From: JAXLYE01 sp046351595
GTDB taxonomy: Bacteria; Myxococcota_A; Polyangia; Palsa-1104; JAEUJZ01
Direction: 5' to 3'
Length of the DNA stretch: 64,000 nt
Assembly: GCA_046351595.1 (NCBI GenBank)
Contig: JAXLYE010000001.1
Span: 1,178,001 to 1,242,000 of the forward strand
Of this stretch, positions 1 to 7,606 are shown one piece after another. Below the pieces are notes generated by a model that worked only from the letters and a program-made list of their open reading frames with translations, had not been told where the DNA came from and searched no databases. Position numbers and translations under genes: made by a program. Position 1 is the first letter of the stretch. Each line of letters opens with the position of its first letter.

Positions 1-854
1 CGCTGCTGGCGCCCTACAGCGACGAGCCCGGGCACAGCGGCCTCTTGCTGGTTTCGCCCGACCACATCGAGGCCATGGCGCGCTGGGGCGCGCTGCACGG
101 CTACCAGATCGCGACGCACGCCATCGGCGACCGCGCGAACACGCTGGTGCTCGACGCGTATGAGCGCGCCGGCGTCACGGCCAGCCGCAACCTGCGCTTC
201 CGCGTCGAGCACGCGCAGGTGCTAAACCCCGACGACCTGGCCCGCCGGCGCTACCAGAAGCTCGGGGTGCTGGCCTCGGTACAGCCGACGCACGCGACCA
301 GCGACATGCCGTGGGCCGAGGCCCGCCTGGGCAAGGAGCGGCTGGCGTATGCCTATGCGACGCGCAAGCTGCTCTCCTCGGGCGCGCGCATCTGCGCCGG
401 CTCGGACTTCCCCGTCGAGGAGGCCGACCCGCGCCTCGGCCTGCACGCGGCGGTGCTGCGACAGGACCCGCTCGGCCAGCCGCAGGGCGGCTTCCTGCCG
501 TCGGAGAAGCTGACGCTCGGCGAGGCCATCCGCGCCTTCACCAGCGACGCCGCCTACGCCAGCTTCGCCGAGAACCAGCTCGGCCGCATCGAGGTCGGGC
601 GCGCCGCGGATCTGACGGTGCTCGGCGGCAAGCTCGACCTGGAGCCGGGCGCGCCGCCGCCGCGCGACCTGCCGCAGCGGCCGGTGCTGCTGACGATCGT
701 CGACGGCGTCGTGGTGCACGACGGCCTCACCCTGGGCAAGGCCGGCCCGAACGTGGCGCGCCCCGAGGGCGGCCGGCGCGCGGGCCGTCGCCCCGTCGGG
801 CTCGCGATCGCCCGCGAGCGGACCCGGCGCGCAAGCCCGCCCGCTTCGCGCTAG
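1..854 (+). CDS. Amidohydrolase family protein (YtcJ-like), 3' part only
   Basis: The gene enters from the left edge; 283 residues are visible, read in the frame that begins at base 3, and no start lies in the window. Motifs seen in order: THAIGD (metal-binding His), RVEHAQV, SVQPTH and AGSDFPVE (catalytic/metal Asp), then a C-terminal segment with GRIEVGRAADLTVL, the hallmark end of amidohydrolase composite domains. These match the amidohydrolase 3/YtcJ family, zinc-type metal-dependent hydrolases of amide or related bonds whose substrate is usually unknown. The last 35 residues are Arg-rich and outside the fold. The stop codon TAG overlaps the putative -10 hexamer of the next gene. Family assignment is firm; the substrate cannot be inferred. 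Confidence 0.85.
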   Translation, partial: LLAPYSDEPGHSGLLLVSPDHIEAMARWGALHGYQIATHAIGDRANTLVLDAYERAGVTASRNLRFRVEHAQVLNPDDLARRRYQKLGVLASVQPTHATSDMPWAEARLGKERLAYAYATRKLLSSGARICAGSDFPVEEADPRLGLHAAVLRQDPLGQPQGGFLPSEKLTLGEAIRAFTSDAAYASFAENQLGRIEVGRAADLTVLGGKLDLEPGAPPPRDLPQRPVLLTIVDGVVVHDGLTLGKAGPNVARPEGGRRAGRRPVGLAIARERTRRASPPASR

Positions 855-857
855 TCT
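852..857 (+). promoter_or_regulatory. Putative -10 element of a leaderless promoter
   Basis: TAGTCT followed by exactly 6 nt and then the ATG at 864. No Shine-Dalgarno sequence precedes that ATG. With a normal -10 to +1 distance transcription would begin on the A of the start codon. No convincing -35 is seen. Confidence 0.35.
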
Positions 858-863
858 GTTGGG

Positions 864-1808
864 ATGCCCGCCGAGGCCATCCACCTCTCTGCGCTGCACG
901 ACACGCTGACCACCGCGCCCGCCGCCGCCCGCCGCCTCCTCGCCGGAGCGGAGCGTGAGCGCGCGGCCCGCCTCGGCGCCATCCTCGTCGACCTGCCCTA
1001 CTTCGATCGCTTCACGCAGGCGGTGCTGAATTACGTGCTGAAGCGGCCGCAGGTCACCTCGCGCTGGGGCGAGACGTTCCACCACAACACACCGATCGCC
1101 TTCGCACGGGCGCTCGGCGAGGCCGCGATCGAGCTCGGCCGGAGCAGCCTGACCCGCGAGGCCGGCGCTGAGCTTTTGGCCCTCGCGCTTGGCTACACCT
1201 CGCACGCCGCCGTCGACACGTCGATGCACCCGATGGTGAACGCCGAGGCCCGGCGGCGCGCCGCGGCGCTCGGCAGCACCCTCGGCCAGCAGCACCACGA
1301 GGTCGAGAAGTTCCAGAGCATCCTGTTCCACCAGGAGCGGCTCGGCCTGGACTTCATGGGCACGAGCCACCTGTACCGCTACATCTCCGTCGACGTGCGG
1401 CCGGTGGCGCGGCCGGGCGCGGTGCAGGAGGCGCTGCGCGGCGTGCTGCAGCGGCTGCACGGCGAGGCCCCCACCGTCGAGGAGCTCGGGCGCTGGGGCA
1501 GCGGCTACCGGCGCTACGTGCTGATCCTCTCGAGTCCGCTCGGCAAGACGATCGCGCCGCCCGCGGCCAAGGAGCGCGCGCGCCCCGAGCTGTTCGACGG
1601 CCTCGAGTTCCCGCGCCGCTTCGCCGCGGCGGTGGCGCAGTCGCGGCGCTGGGTCGAGGCCATGGCCGGCTACCTCTGCGACGGCCGCTTCGACGACTCG
1701 GCGCGCGAGGCGCTGCACCGCGTGATGCCCGAGGGTTCGATCGATCCCGATCCTGGGCCAGACCCTGGGCCACCCCCCGGGCGCGACGCGGCGCCGGGCA
1801 CGGCCTGA
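864..1808 (+). CDS. Zinc-dependent phospholipase C-like protein
   Basis: A 314-residue protein resembling the zinc-dependent phospholipase C fold (PF00882 type), an all-helical domain binding zinc through scattered His and Asp. Visible candidates are H7 and H12, the LVDLPYFD segment (41-48), HHNTP (73-77) and the GYTSHAAVDTSMHP segment (110-123), which corresponds to the conserved GYxSHxxxDxxxHP core. There is no signal peptide, so it may act in the cytoplasm; many bacterial members are uncharacterised. The last 25 residues are Pro/Gly/Asp-rich and disordered. The ATG is 9 nt after the amidohydrolase stop with no ribosome-binding site. Family call good, enzymatic function unproven. Confidence 0.7.
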   Translation: MPAEAIHLSALHDTLTTAPAAARRLLAGAERERAARLGAILVDLPYFDRFTQAVLNYVLKRPQVTSRWGETFHHNTPIAFARALGEAAIELGRSSLTREAGAELLALALGYTSHAAVDTSMHPMVNAEARRRAAALGSTLGQQHHEVEKFQSILFHQERLGLDFMGTSHLYRYISVDVRPVARPGAVQEALRGVLQRLHGEAPTVEELGRWGSGYRRYVLILSSPLGKTIAPPAAKERARPELFDGLEFPRRFAAAVAQSRRWVEAMAGYLCDGRFDDSAREALHRVMPEGSIDPDPGPDPGPPPGRDAAPGTA

Positions 1809-1833
1809 GCTTCCCAGGCGCGCGCGCTTCTGC

Positions 1834-1839
1834 GATAAA
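1834..1839 (+). promoter_or_regulatory. Putative leaderless promoter (-35 TTCCCA, -10 GATAAA)
   Basis: GATAAA ends 6 nt before the ATG at 1846; TTCCCA at 1811-1816 sits 17 nt upstream of it and matches four of six bases of TTGACA. No Shine-Dalgarno is present. Confidence 0.4.
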
Positions 1840-1845
1840 GCGGCC

Positions 1846-2049
1846 ATGGGGCTCGATCTCCGCCTGCCGATGGGAGCGCTGTTCGCCGCGATCGGCCTCG
1901 TGCTCGCCGCCTACGGCCTGCTGACGCGCGGGGATGCGATGTACCAGCGCTCGCTGGGGCTGAACGTCAACCTCGGCTGGGGGCTCGTGCTGCTCGCCTT
2001 CGGGGCGCTTCTGCTCGCGCTGCGCGCGCGCGACCGGCGGCGGGGCTAG
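1846..2049 (+). CDS. Small two-TM membrane protein
   Basis: A 67-residue protein with two predicted transmembrane helices (about 8-27 and 42-59) joined by a short loop containing YQRSLGLNVNLGWG, and a basic C-terminus (RARDRRRG). I recognise the pattern GxxLAAYGLLT...SLGxNVNLxWGLVLLxFG as recurring in unannotated small membrane proteins of diverse bacteria, but know no function. Codon use is the same as in the neighbours and the start is supported by a well-placed -10-like element. It stands alone between two genes and converges on the metallophosphoesterase, 6 nt away. Confidence 0.7.
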   Translation: MGLDLRLPMGALFAAIGLVLAAYGLLTRGDAMYQRSLGLNVNLGWGLVLLAFGALLLALRARDRRRG

Positions 2050-2055
2050 CTCCGG

Positions 2056-3402
2056 TCACGGGCGCGTCGGGAACGTCGCCAGCACGGCGCGCAGGAGCCT
2101 GCTGATCGTCGAGGCGCGGTGCTCGGCGTCCTCGGCGGCGAGCGTGATGATCTCGGTGCGCGGATCGTCGGGGCTCAGGCGCACGCCGCGGAAGCCGACG
2201 TCCAGGATGTACTCGGTGCCGGCCTCGTCGACGGCGAACAGCTGCGTCGGCGGGTGCTCGAGCTGGTTGTGCACGACCCAGCCGCCGGTGTTGTACAGGC
2301 GCGCGCGCCGGCTCGTGGTCACAAGCTCACCGCTGCCGCCGTCGTGGGTGTCGCCGAAGACCAGGGTCAGGTCGTCGCTCGGCAGCTCGTGCGCGGTAAG
2401 GTAGGTGAGCAGGTGCCGCCACAGGCCCTGGCGCAGCCGCGGGATCGCCGGGTGCGGCGCGCCGATCGCCGGGCACAGGTCGCGCACGCGCGCCGGCCGC
2501 TCGGCGAGCAGCTGCTCGCGCGAGTACAGCACGAACGGCGCCGGCGGCGGCGGCAGGTGCTTGCCGAAGCGCGCCGACAGCGTCATGAGCAGGTACCACA
2601 GCTCGTCGGCGCGGCTGGTCGGCCGGTCCTTCGAGCTCGGCCACAGCGACTCGACGAACGGCGTGATGCGGCGCTCGAGATCGAGCAGGTCGTCGGCCTC
2701 GTTCGGATCGAGGCCGCTGGTGTCGAGGTCGATCGCGCCGAGCAGCGCGTCGATCTGCAGGCGGTCCACCAGCACCTTCACCCAGCCCGGCAGGAGCACG
2801 TCCGAGCGGAAGTGGGTGCCGTGCGTGAACACGTAGGTGCGGCCACGGAAGCGCCGCGCGTAGACCGGGTTGGCGACGTGGAAGTTGATGGGCCACTTCT
2901 GCACCACGCGGTTCCAGGCGGCGCCGTGCGGGTAGCCGAAGAAGACCGCGAGCAGCTCCGCGGCGGCCAGGTCGAACACGGGGCCAGGGCCCTGTTCGTG
3001 GTTCTGTCCAGGGCTCGGGCCCGCGCTGCTGAAGATGCGGACGCCCTCGGGCGGCGTGATCAGCGGCAGGTCGTGCGGCGCGCGCAGCTCGGTCCACACC
3101 GTGTGATCGTGGTTGCCGGGCACGTAGACCACGCGGCGCACGTCGAGCGCGCTGGCCAGCGTGTCCAAAAAGGCGTTGGTGCAGGTCGTGATCTGCGCGG
3201 TCGAGGACAGCGTGCGATCCGGGATGTCGCCGAGGAGAATGAGCTCCTCGACGTAGACCGGCTCGCCCGGGTCGTCGCCGCGGGCGTGGCCGAAGGCGCC
3301 GCGCAGCGCCTCCCACAGCCGCTGCAGGCCGTGCGGGAAGCCGAGCAGCGAGGTGTCCTCGCCCAGGTGCGTATCGCTGATCGCGAGAAACTGCAGCTTC
3401 AT
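2056..3402 (-). CDS. Calcineurin-like metallophosphoesterase
   Basis: A 448-residue cytoplasmic protein with the five signature blocks of dinuclear metallophosphoesterases: SDTHLG (D10, H12), LLGDIPDR (D59), GNHDH (96-100), VFTHGTH (around 190) and VFGDTHDGG (around 350). The middle region between about 220 and 320, rich in Asp/Leu helices, is longer than in minimal family members and may form a lid. The closest relatives would be unassigned phosphohydrolases; substrate unknown. The ATG at 3402 gives MKLQFLAISDTH, the canonical N-terminus placing the first metal ligand at residue 10. Its start has neither a good ribosome-binding site nor a close -10 hexamer. It is transcribed toward the small membrane gene and is not operonic with the permeases upstream of it. 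Confidence 0.85.
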   Translation of the reverse strand: MKLQFLAISDTHLGEDTSLLGFPHGLQRLWEALRGAFGHARGDDPGEPVYVEELILLGDIPDRTLSSTAQITTCTNAFLDTLASALDVRRVVYVPGNHDHTVWTELRAPHDLPLITPPEGVRIFSSAGPSPGQNHEQGPGPVFDLAAAELLAVFFGYPHGAAWNRVVQKWPINFHVANPVYARRFRGRTYVFTHGTHFRSDVLLPGWVKVLVDRLQIDALLGAIDLDTSGLDPNEADDLLDLERRITPFVESLWPSSKDRPTSRADELWYLLMTLSARFGKHLPPPPAPFVLYSREQLLAERPARVRDLCPAIGAPHPAIPRLRQGLWRHLLTYLTAHELPSDDLTLVFGDTHDGGSGELVTTSRRARLYNTGGWVVHNQLEHPPTQLFAVDEAGTEYILDVGFRGVRLSPDDPRTEIITLAAEDAEHRASTISRLLRAVLATFPTRP

Positions 3403-3456
3403 GACCGGGGCCGGAGCGCGATCGCGGGCGCTCTCCCTGCAAAGCTAGCAGCGCGC

Positions 3457-4326
3457 TCAGCGCTTGAAGCCGCGCTTGGGGTCGAGGTAGTCGCGCAGCC
3501 CGTCGCCGAGCAGGTTGCAGCCGAGCACCAGGAGCGCGATCGAGAGCCCCGGCACCAGGATGAGGTGCCGCGTGCGCCAGAAGTACGTCGTGCCCTGCGA
3601 GAGCAGCGCGCCCCAGGTGTAGGGCACCGGCGGCCCGAGGCCGAGGAAGCTGAGGCTGGCCTCGACCAGGACCACGCCCGCCAGCCCGAACGTCGCCTGC
3701 ACGATGATCGGCGACCAGATGCCCGGCACGATGTGGCGCCGCATGATGCGCAGGGGACCGGCGCCGAGGGCGCGCGCCGCCAGCACGAACTCCTGCTCGC
3801 GGATGCGCAGCACCTGCGCCCGCGCCACGCGCGCGTACCCCACCCAGCCGTTGACCGCCAGCGCGAAGACCAGGACGCCGACGCCGGCCTTGGGCACCAG
3901 CGCCACGATCGCGATGTTCAAGAGGATGCCCGGGAACGCCATCAGCACGTCGATGATGCGCATGAGCAGCTCGTCGAACCAGCCGCCGACGTAGCCGGCG
4001 AGCACGCCCAGGCTGACGCCGATCGACAGGCACAGCGCCACCACGCTCGTCGACAGCCACAGGAGGAGCCGCGCGCCGTAGCACAGCTGCGTCAGAAGGT
4101 CACAGCCGCTGTCGTCGGTGCCGAGCAGGTGCCGCGGCGACGGGCCCTCCAAGAGGTGGTCGAGGTCCTGCGCCGTCGGCGAGCGCCCGAGCACAAGCGG
4201 CCCGCCGAGTGCCAGCAGCACGAACAGCAGCAGCAGCGCCGCGCCGATCCAGGCGCCGGCTCCGAGCGGCGGCAGGCCGCGCCGCGGGGTCGGCCGGGGC
4301 GTCGAGGTGGAGGCCGGCGCGCTCAT
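3457..4326 (-). CDS. ABC transporter permease, DppC/OppC type
   Basis: A 289-residue inner-membrane permease of the dipeptide/oligopeptide/nickel importer class. A Pro-rich cytoplasmic N-terminus is followed by a first TM (28-48), the typical periplasmic segment HLLGTDDSGCDLLTQLCYGAR (near 80-100), and five further TMs. The EAA-type loop contacting the ATPase reads EQEFVLAARALGAGPLRIMRRHIVPG. It ends with the usual DPKRG tail of DppC proteins. The ATG overlaps the stop of the DppB-type gene (ATGA), so the two are translationally coupled. No substrate-binding protein or ATPase gene lies next to them in this window; these must be supplied elsewhere or the pair is a remnant. Substrate unassigned. 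Confidence 0.88.
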   Translation of the reverse strand: MSAPASTSTPRPTPRRGLPPLGAGAWIGAALLLLFVLLALGGPLVLGRSPTAQDLDHLLEGPSPRHLLGTDDSGCDLLTQLCYGARLLLWLSTSVVALCLSIGVSLGVLAGYVGGWFDELLMRIIDVLMAFPGILLNIAIVALVPKAGVGVLVFALAVNGWVGYARVARAQVLRIREQEFVLAARALGAGPLRIMRRHIVPGIWSPIIVQATFGLAGVVLVEASLSFLGLGPPVPYTWGALLSQGTTYFWRTRHLILVPGLSIALLVLGCNLLGDGLRDYLDPKRGFKR

Positions 4327-5360
4327 ACCCGGATCCGCGGATCGACCGCCGCGTACAGCACGTCGACCAAGAGGTTGATGCCGACATAAAGGAGCGCGAT
4401 CGTCAGCGCGCAGCCCTGCACCACGCGGTAGTCGCGCTGCGCGATGGCCTCGAGCAGCAGCGTGCCCAGGCCCGGCCGCGCGAAGACCTTCTCGGTCACG
4501 ACGGCGCCGGCCAGGAGCGCGCCGAACTGCATGCCGGCGACGGTGATCACCGGCAGGAGCGCGTTGCGCATGGCGTGCTTGAGCACGACCTTCCACTCGG
4601 GCAGGCCCTTGGCGCGCGCGGTGCGGACGTAGTCCTCGGACAGCGTGTCGAGCAGCGACGAGCGCGTCATGCGCGCCAGCATCGCCATCAGGTGCGTGCC
4701 CAGCATCACCGACGGCAGCACCAGGCCGCGCAGGGTCGCGATGTCCTCGCCCGGGCCGGGGAACAGCGGCAGCAGCACGAAGAACAGGTACAAAAGCATC
4801 GGGCCCAGCCACATCGACGGCATCGAGATGCCGAGCAGCGCCACCGTGGTCAGCGCCGCGTCCCAGCGCGTGCGCGCCCGCAGCGCCGCCGCGATGCCCA
4901 GCGGCAGCCCGAGCGCGAGCGCCACCACCATGCCGCCGATCGCCAGCTGCACCGTCGCCGGCATGACCTTGACGATGCGCTGCGCCACCGTCGTCTTGCG
5001 GTCCGGGCAGCTCATGCCGAGGGTGCCGTCGCCGACGCTCTTGAGAAAGCGGCCGAACTGCACGGGCAGGCTCTGGTCCAGGTCCATGCAGCGGCGCAGC
5101 TCGGCCTTGTCCTCGGGGCGCGCGTCCTCGCCGAGCAGGTTGTCGACGGGGTCGCCGGGGATGAGGTGGAGCAGCACGAACGTCAGCGCCACCACGCCGC
5201 ACACCGAGATCAGGCTGGAGCCCAGGCGCCGCACCAGGTAGCGCCGCAGCCGCCAGGTCGTGCCGGCGAGGCCGCGCACGAGCCGCCGCGCCCACGACAG
5301 CGCCGTGGCCCCGGCGTCACCGGCCGAGCGGAGCCCCGAGGCGAGCATCGCGAAGATCAC
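4323..5360 (-). CDS. ABC transporter permease, DppB/OppB type
   Basis: A 345-residue partner of the DppC-like permease. The first TM follows the diagnostic YLVRRLGSSLISVCGVVALTF segment (about 41-61), then LLHLIPGDPVDNLLGE, the classic DppB periplasmic start. Five more TMs follow, and the EAA loop is EDYVRTARAKGLPEWKVVLKHAMRNALLPV. The protein carries an extra 38-residue basic N-terminal extension before TM1; a later start would remove it, and the chosen ATG has no strong ribosome-binding site, so the N-terminus is uncertain. Together with the downstream gene it would form the membrane channel of a peptide- or nickel-type importer. Confidence 0.86.
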   Translation of the reverse strand: MIFAMLASGLRSAGDAGATALSWARRLVRGLAGTTWRLRRYLVRRLGSSLISVCGVVALTFVLLHLIPGDPVDNLLGEDARPEDKAELRRCMDLDQSLPVQFGRFLKSVGDGTLGMSCPDRKTTVAQRIVKVMPATVQLAIGGMVVALALGLPLGIAAALRARTRWDAALTTVALLGISMPSMWLGPMLLYLFFVLLPLFPGPGEDIATLRGLVLPSVMLGTHLMAMLARMTRSSLLDTLSEDYVRTARAKGLPEWKVVLKHAMRNALLPVITVAGMQFGALLAGAVVTEKVFARPGLGTLLLEAIAQRDYRVVQGCALTIALLYVGINLLVDVLYAAVDPRIRV

Positions 5361-5457
5361 GCCGCCCCCGCTGACCGTGCCTGGCTGGCTGTGCGCTGCA
5401 TGGCGTCGGATCCTCGTCGCGGGGCGGCCTGAGGGGTGGCGGGCGGCGGGCGGCCGG

Positions 5458-6132
5458 TCAGCGACGGGGCGCGCAGTAGCGCAGCATCGTCTGGCTGATG
5501 GTGCCGTCGCTCATGCGCGTCTCGACCGAGATCGAGCCGGCGGCGCCGGTCGGGATGCAGCTGTAGCCGTCGCGGCAGTCGCTGTCGTCGCCGCAGCCGC
5601 GCATGCACCAGCGGCGCTCGCTGCTCTCGCTGGCGCAGTAGCCCTGCGGGCCGCTCGACTGCTGGGCGGTGCAGTCCGCGCTGTCGCACAGGCACAGCTC
5701 GCCGACGTCGCAGCAGTCGGCCGAGCCGGGGCGGCAGCAGGTCTCGCTGCCGGCCGGGCAGTCGATGCGCGCGGCGCGCCCGACGTAGCACCGCGCCTGT
5801 CCCTTCTTCAGCGAGAAGAAGCGGATGCAGGCCGCGCTGTCCGGGCAGGTGTCGATGTCGCAGCCCTCGATGGTGCAGTAGCCGCCGGGCGAGGCCAGGT
5901 CGCAGAAGCGGTCGCCGAGCGGGCTGCACTCGACGTTCGAGGTACAGCCGTCGCCGATCTTGCGCGAGCAGCCGCCGGCCGTGACCACAAGGGTGACGGC
6001 GACGACAAGGACCGCGGCGGCGGACGACCAGCGCCCGGGCGCCGGCTGAGAGCCAAGCGCCAGCCGGAACAGGCACGCCAGCCGGGACACGGACGACGAA
6101 CGGACGGACGAGGCGAAGGAGGGACCGCGCAT
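5458..6132 (-). CDS. Cys-rich secreted lipoprotein
   Basis: A 224-residue exported protein. A hydrophobic stretch (37-53) ends in VVTAGGC, a lipobox placing the lipidated cysteine near residue 54. The mature part is packed with about 27 cysteines in short motifs such as DGCTSNVECSPLGDRFC, CCRPGSADCCDVGELCLC and CGDDSDCRDGYSC, the last resembling the disulfide-rich modules abundant in myxobacterial surface lipoproteins. Function unknown; attachment to the outer membrane is likely. The N-terminus before the hydrophobic core is unusually long (36 residues) and the true start may be an internal GTG. A TATAGT hexamer 9 nt upstream of the chosen ATG favours the long form. Confidence 0.75.
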   Translation of the reverse strand: MRGPSFASSVRSSSVSRLACLFRLALGSQPAPGRWSSAAAVLVVAVTLVVTAGGCSRKIGDGCTSNVECSPLGDRFCDLASPGGYCTIEGCDIDTCPDSAACIRFFSLKKGQARCYVGRAARIDCPAGSETCCRPGSADCCDVGELCLCDSADCTAQQSSGPQGYCASESSERRWCMRGCGDDSDCRDGYSCIPTGAAGSISVETRMSDGTISQTMLRYCAPRR

Positions 6133-6141
6133 GGACGGCGG

Positions 6142-6147
6142 ACTATA
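6142..6147 (-). promoter_or_regulatory. Putative -10 element (TATAGT)
   Basis: On the minus strand TATAGT lies 9 nt before the ATG at 6132; transcription would start within about two bases of the start codon. It matches five of six consensus bases. Confidence 0.4.
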
Positions 6148-6178
6148 GCGCGATTGCCGCGGCCGCGAGAAAACCGCG

Positions 6179-7606
6179 CTACCGCCGCTTGCGCTTGCCC
6201 GAGGACGGCGGCCGGTCGTCTGGCTTCTGCGGCGGCTTCTGCGGCGGCTTCTGCGGCGGCTTCTGCGCGGGCGGCAGGCCCAGGGACGGCGCCGCGGCGC
6301 GGTACAGGACCGGCGGGCCGCTCGGCTTCGGCGCGGTCAGGCTGCCCTCGGGCAGCTCGATGCGCAGCGGCACCACCGCGCTCGGCGTCGGCGCGGTCGG
6401 GTCGATGATCGGCGTGTCGGTCGGCGTCGGCGCCAGCGGATCCGCGCGCTCGATCAGGGTCGGGCCGTGCGGCGGCTCGGGCGGATCCTGCGCTTCCGGG
6501 GAGGTGGGCGCCCCCCCAGCCACGGGCGCCACCGGCACCACCGCCGCGACGGGCAGCGTGACCGGCACGGTCTCCATCGGCAGCGCGGCGTTGGCCTTGC
6601 GCAGGTCGGCGAGGATGTTCAGCCCGACGTACAGCGCCGGGAACGACAGGAACAGGCCGACCAGGCCGAAGGTGTGCTCGAACAGGATCAGCGAGATGAT
6701 GAGCACGAACGACGGCAGCCGCACGTGGCGCGCGGCCAGCCTGGGGTTCAGGTAGTAGGCCTCGATCTTGTGCAGGATGAACGTGGTCAGCACGAAGAAG
6801 ACCACGGCCCACGGCCCCTTGTAGACGTAGCTGGCCGCGATCAGCGCCGCGCCCGAGACCAGGTTGCCGACGACCGGGATCAGGCTCGAGAAGAAGATGA
6901 GCAGCGTGAAGCCCAGGACGTGCGGCAGCCGCAGCACCAGCAGGATCGGCAGCGTCAAGAGCGTGTTCACCACCGCGACCACGACCTGCAGCGTGATCGT
7001 CAGGACGATCGCCTCGCCGAGGAAGCCGAAGTAGCGGCGCAGCACGCCGGGGATGGTCTCGTGCGGCACGCCGTGCAGCATCACGTCGACGGGGTGGCGA
7101 TCGAGCAGGTAGATCACCGCCAGGATCAGCCCGAGCAGGAGCTGCAAGAGCCCGCGCCCCGTCGCCCGCAGGTAGCCGAGCACGGGCTGGACCAGGTCCG
7201 GCGCCTTCTCCTTGAGGTCGTCGAGCGGCAGCCACGACGGCAGGCGGCCCATGACCTGCGACTGCAGCTCGGCCAAGAGCTCGGTCAGCGGCCGGCCCGA
7301 GCGCAGCGCCTGGATCTGCTCGATGTAGCGGCTGCTCTGGTGGAAGGTGCCCCAGATCAGCGCGCCGAGCAGGCCGCCGAGGATCAGCAGGATCAAAAGG
7401 ACGCCGACGCGCTCGTCGCGGCCGAAGCGCATGCCGACGTACGAGCCGAGGAAGCCGAGCGCGCGCGCCAGCACGATGAAGGTCACGCCGACCAGCGCCA
7501 GGTGGCGGAAGCCGATGACCAGAGCGAAGAACAGCAGAAGCGCGATCAGGCGCCGATACAGCGGGATGCGAGAGAGGCGGACGAGAGCAGCGTGCGCCTC
7601 GACCAT
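6179..7606 (-). CDS. AI-2E family (PerM-like) transporter
   Basis: A 475-residue polytopic membrane protein of the AI-2E/PerM exporter family: paired TMs at the N-terminus (19-55, 70-90), a soluble amphipathic stretch (95-150), then the conserved block of five to six TMs with SSLIPVVGNLVSGAAL, KIEAYYLNPRLAARHVRLPSF and FLSFPALYVGLNIL, all signature segments. Residues 345-475 are a Pro/Ala/Thr-rich cytoplasmic tail atypical of the family, ending in four PPQK repeats encoded by a 12-nt tandem repeat near 6225-6265 and a final basic KRKRR. Transported substrate is unknown; the family name derives from an autoinducer-2 proposal that does not apply to most members. The ATG directly abuts the stop of the upstream KOW gene, so the two form an operon. 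Confidence 0.85.
   Translation of the reverse strand: MVEAHAALVRLSRIPLYRRLIALLLFFALVIGFRHLALVGVTFIVLARALGFLGSYVGMRFGRDERVGVLLILLILGGLLGALIWGTFHQSSRYIEQIQALRSGRPLTELLAELQSQVMGRLPSWLPLDDLKEKAPDLVQPVLGYLRATGRGLLQLLLGLILAVIYLLDRHPVDVMLHGVPHETIPGVLRRYFGFLGEAIVLTITLQVVVAVVNTLLTLPILLVLRLPHVLGFTLLIFFSSLIPVVGNLVSGAALIAASYVYKGPWAVVFFVLTTFILHKIEAYYLNPRLAARHVRLPSFVLIISLILFEHTFGLVGLFLSFPALYVGLNILADLRKANAALPMETVPVTLPVAAVVPVAPVAGGAPTSPEAQDPPEPPHGPTLIERADPLAPTPTDTPIIDPTAPTPSAVVPLRIELPEGSLTAPKPSGPPVLYRAAAPSLGLPPAQKPPQKPPQKPPQKPDDRPPSSGKRKRR

Noticed and set aside
2119..4389. Long plus-strand open frame opposite the metallophosphoesterase and DppC genes
   Set aside because: Composition is low-complexity and the opposite strand has well-conserved motifs.
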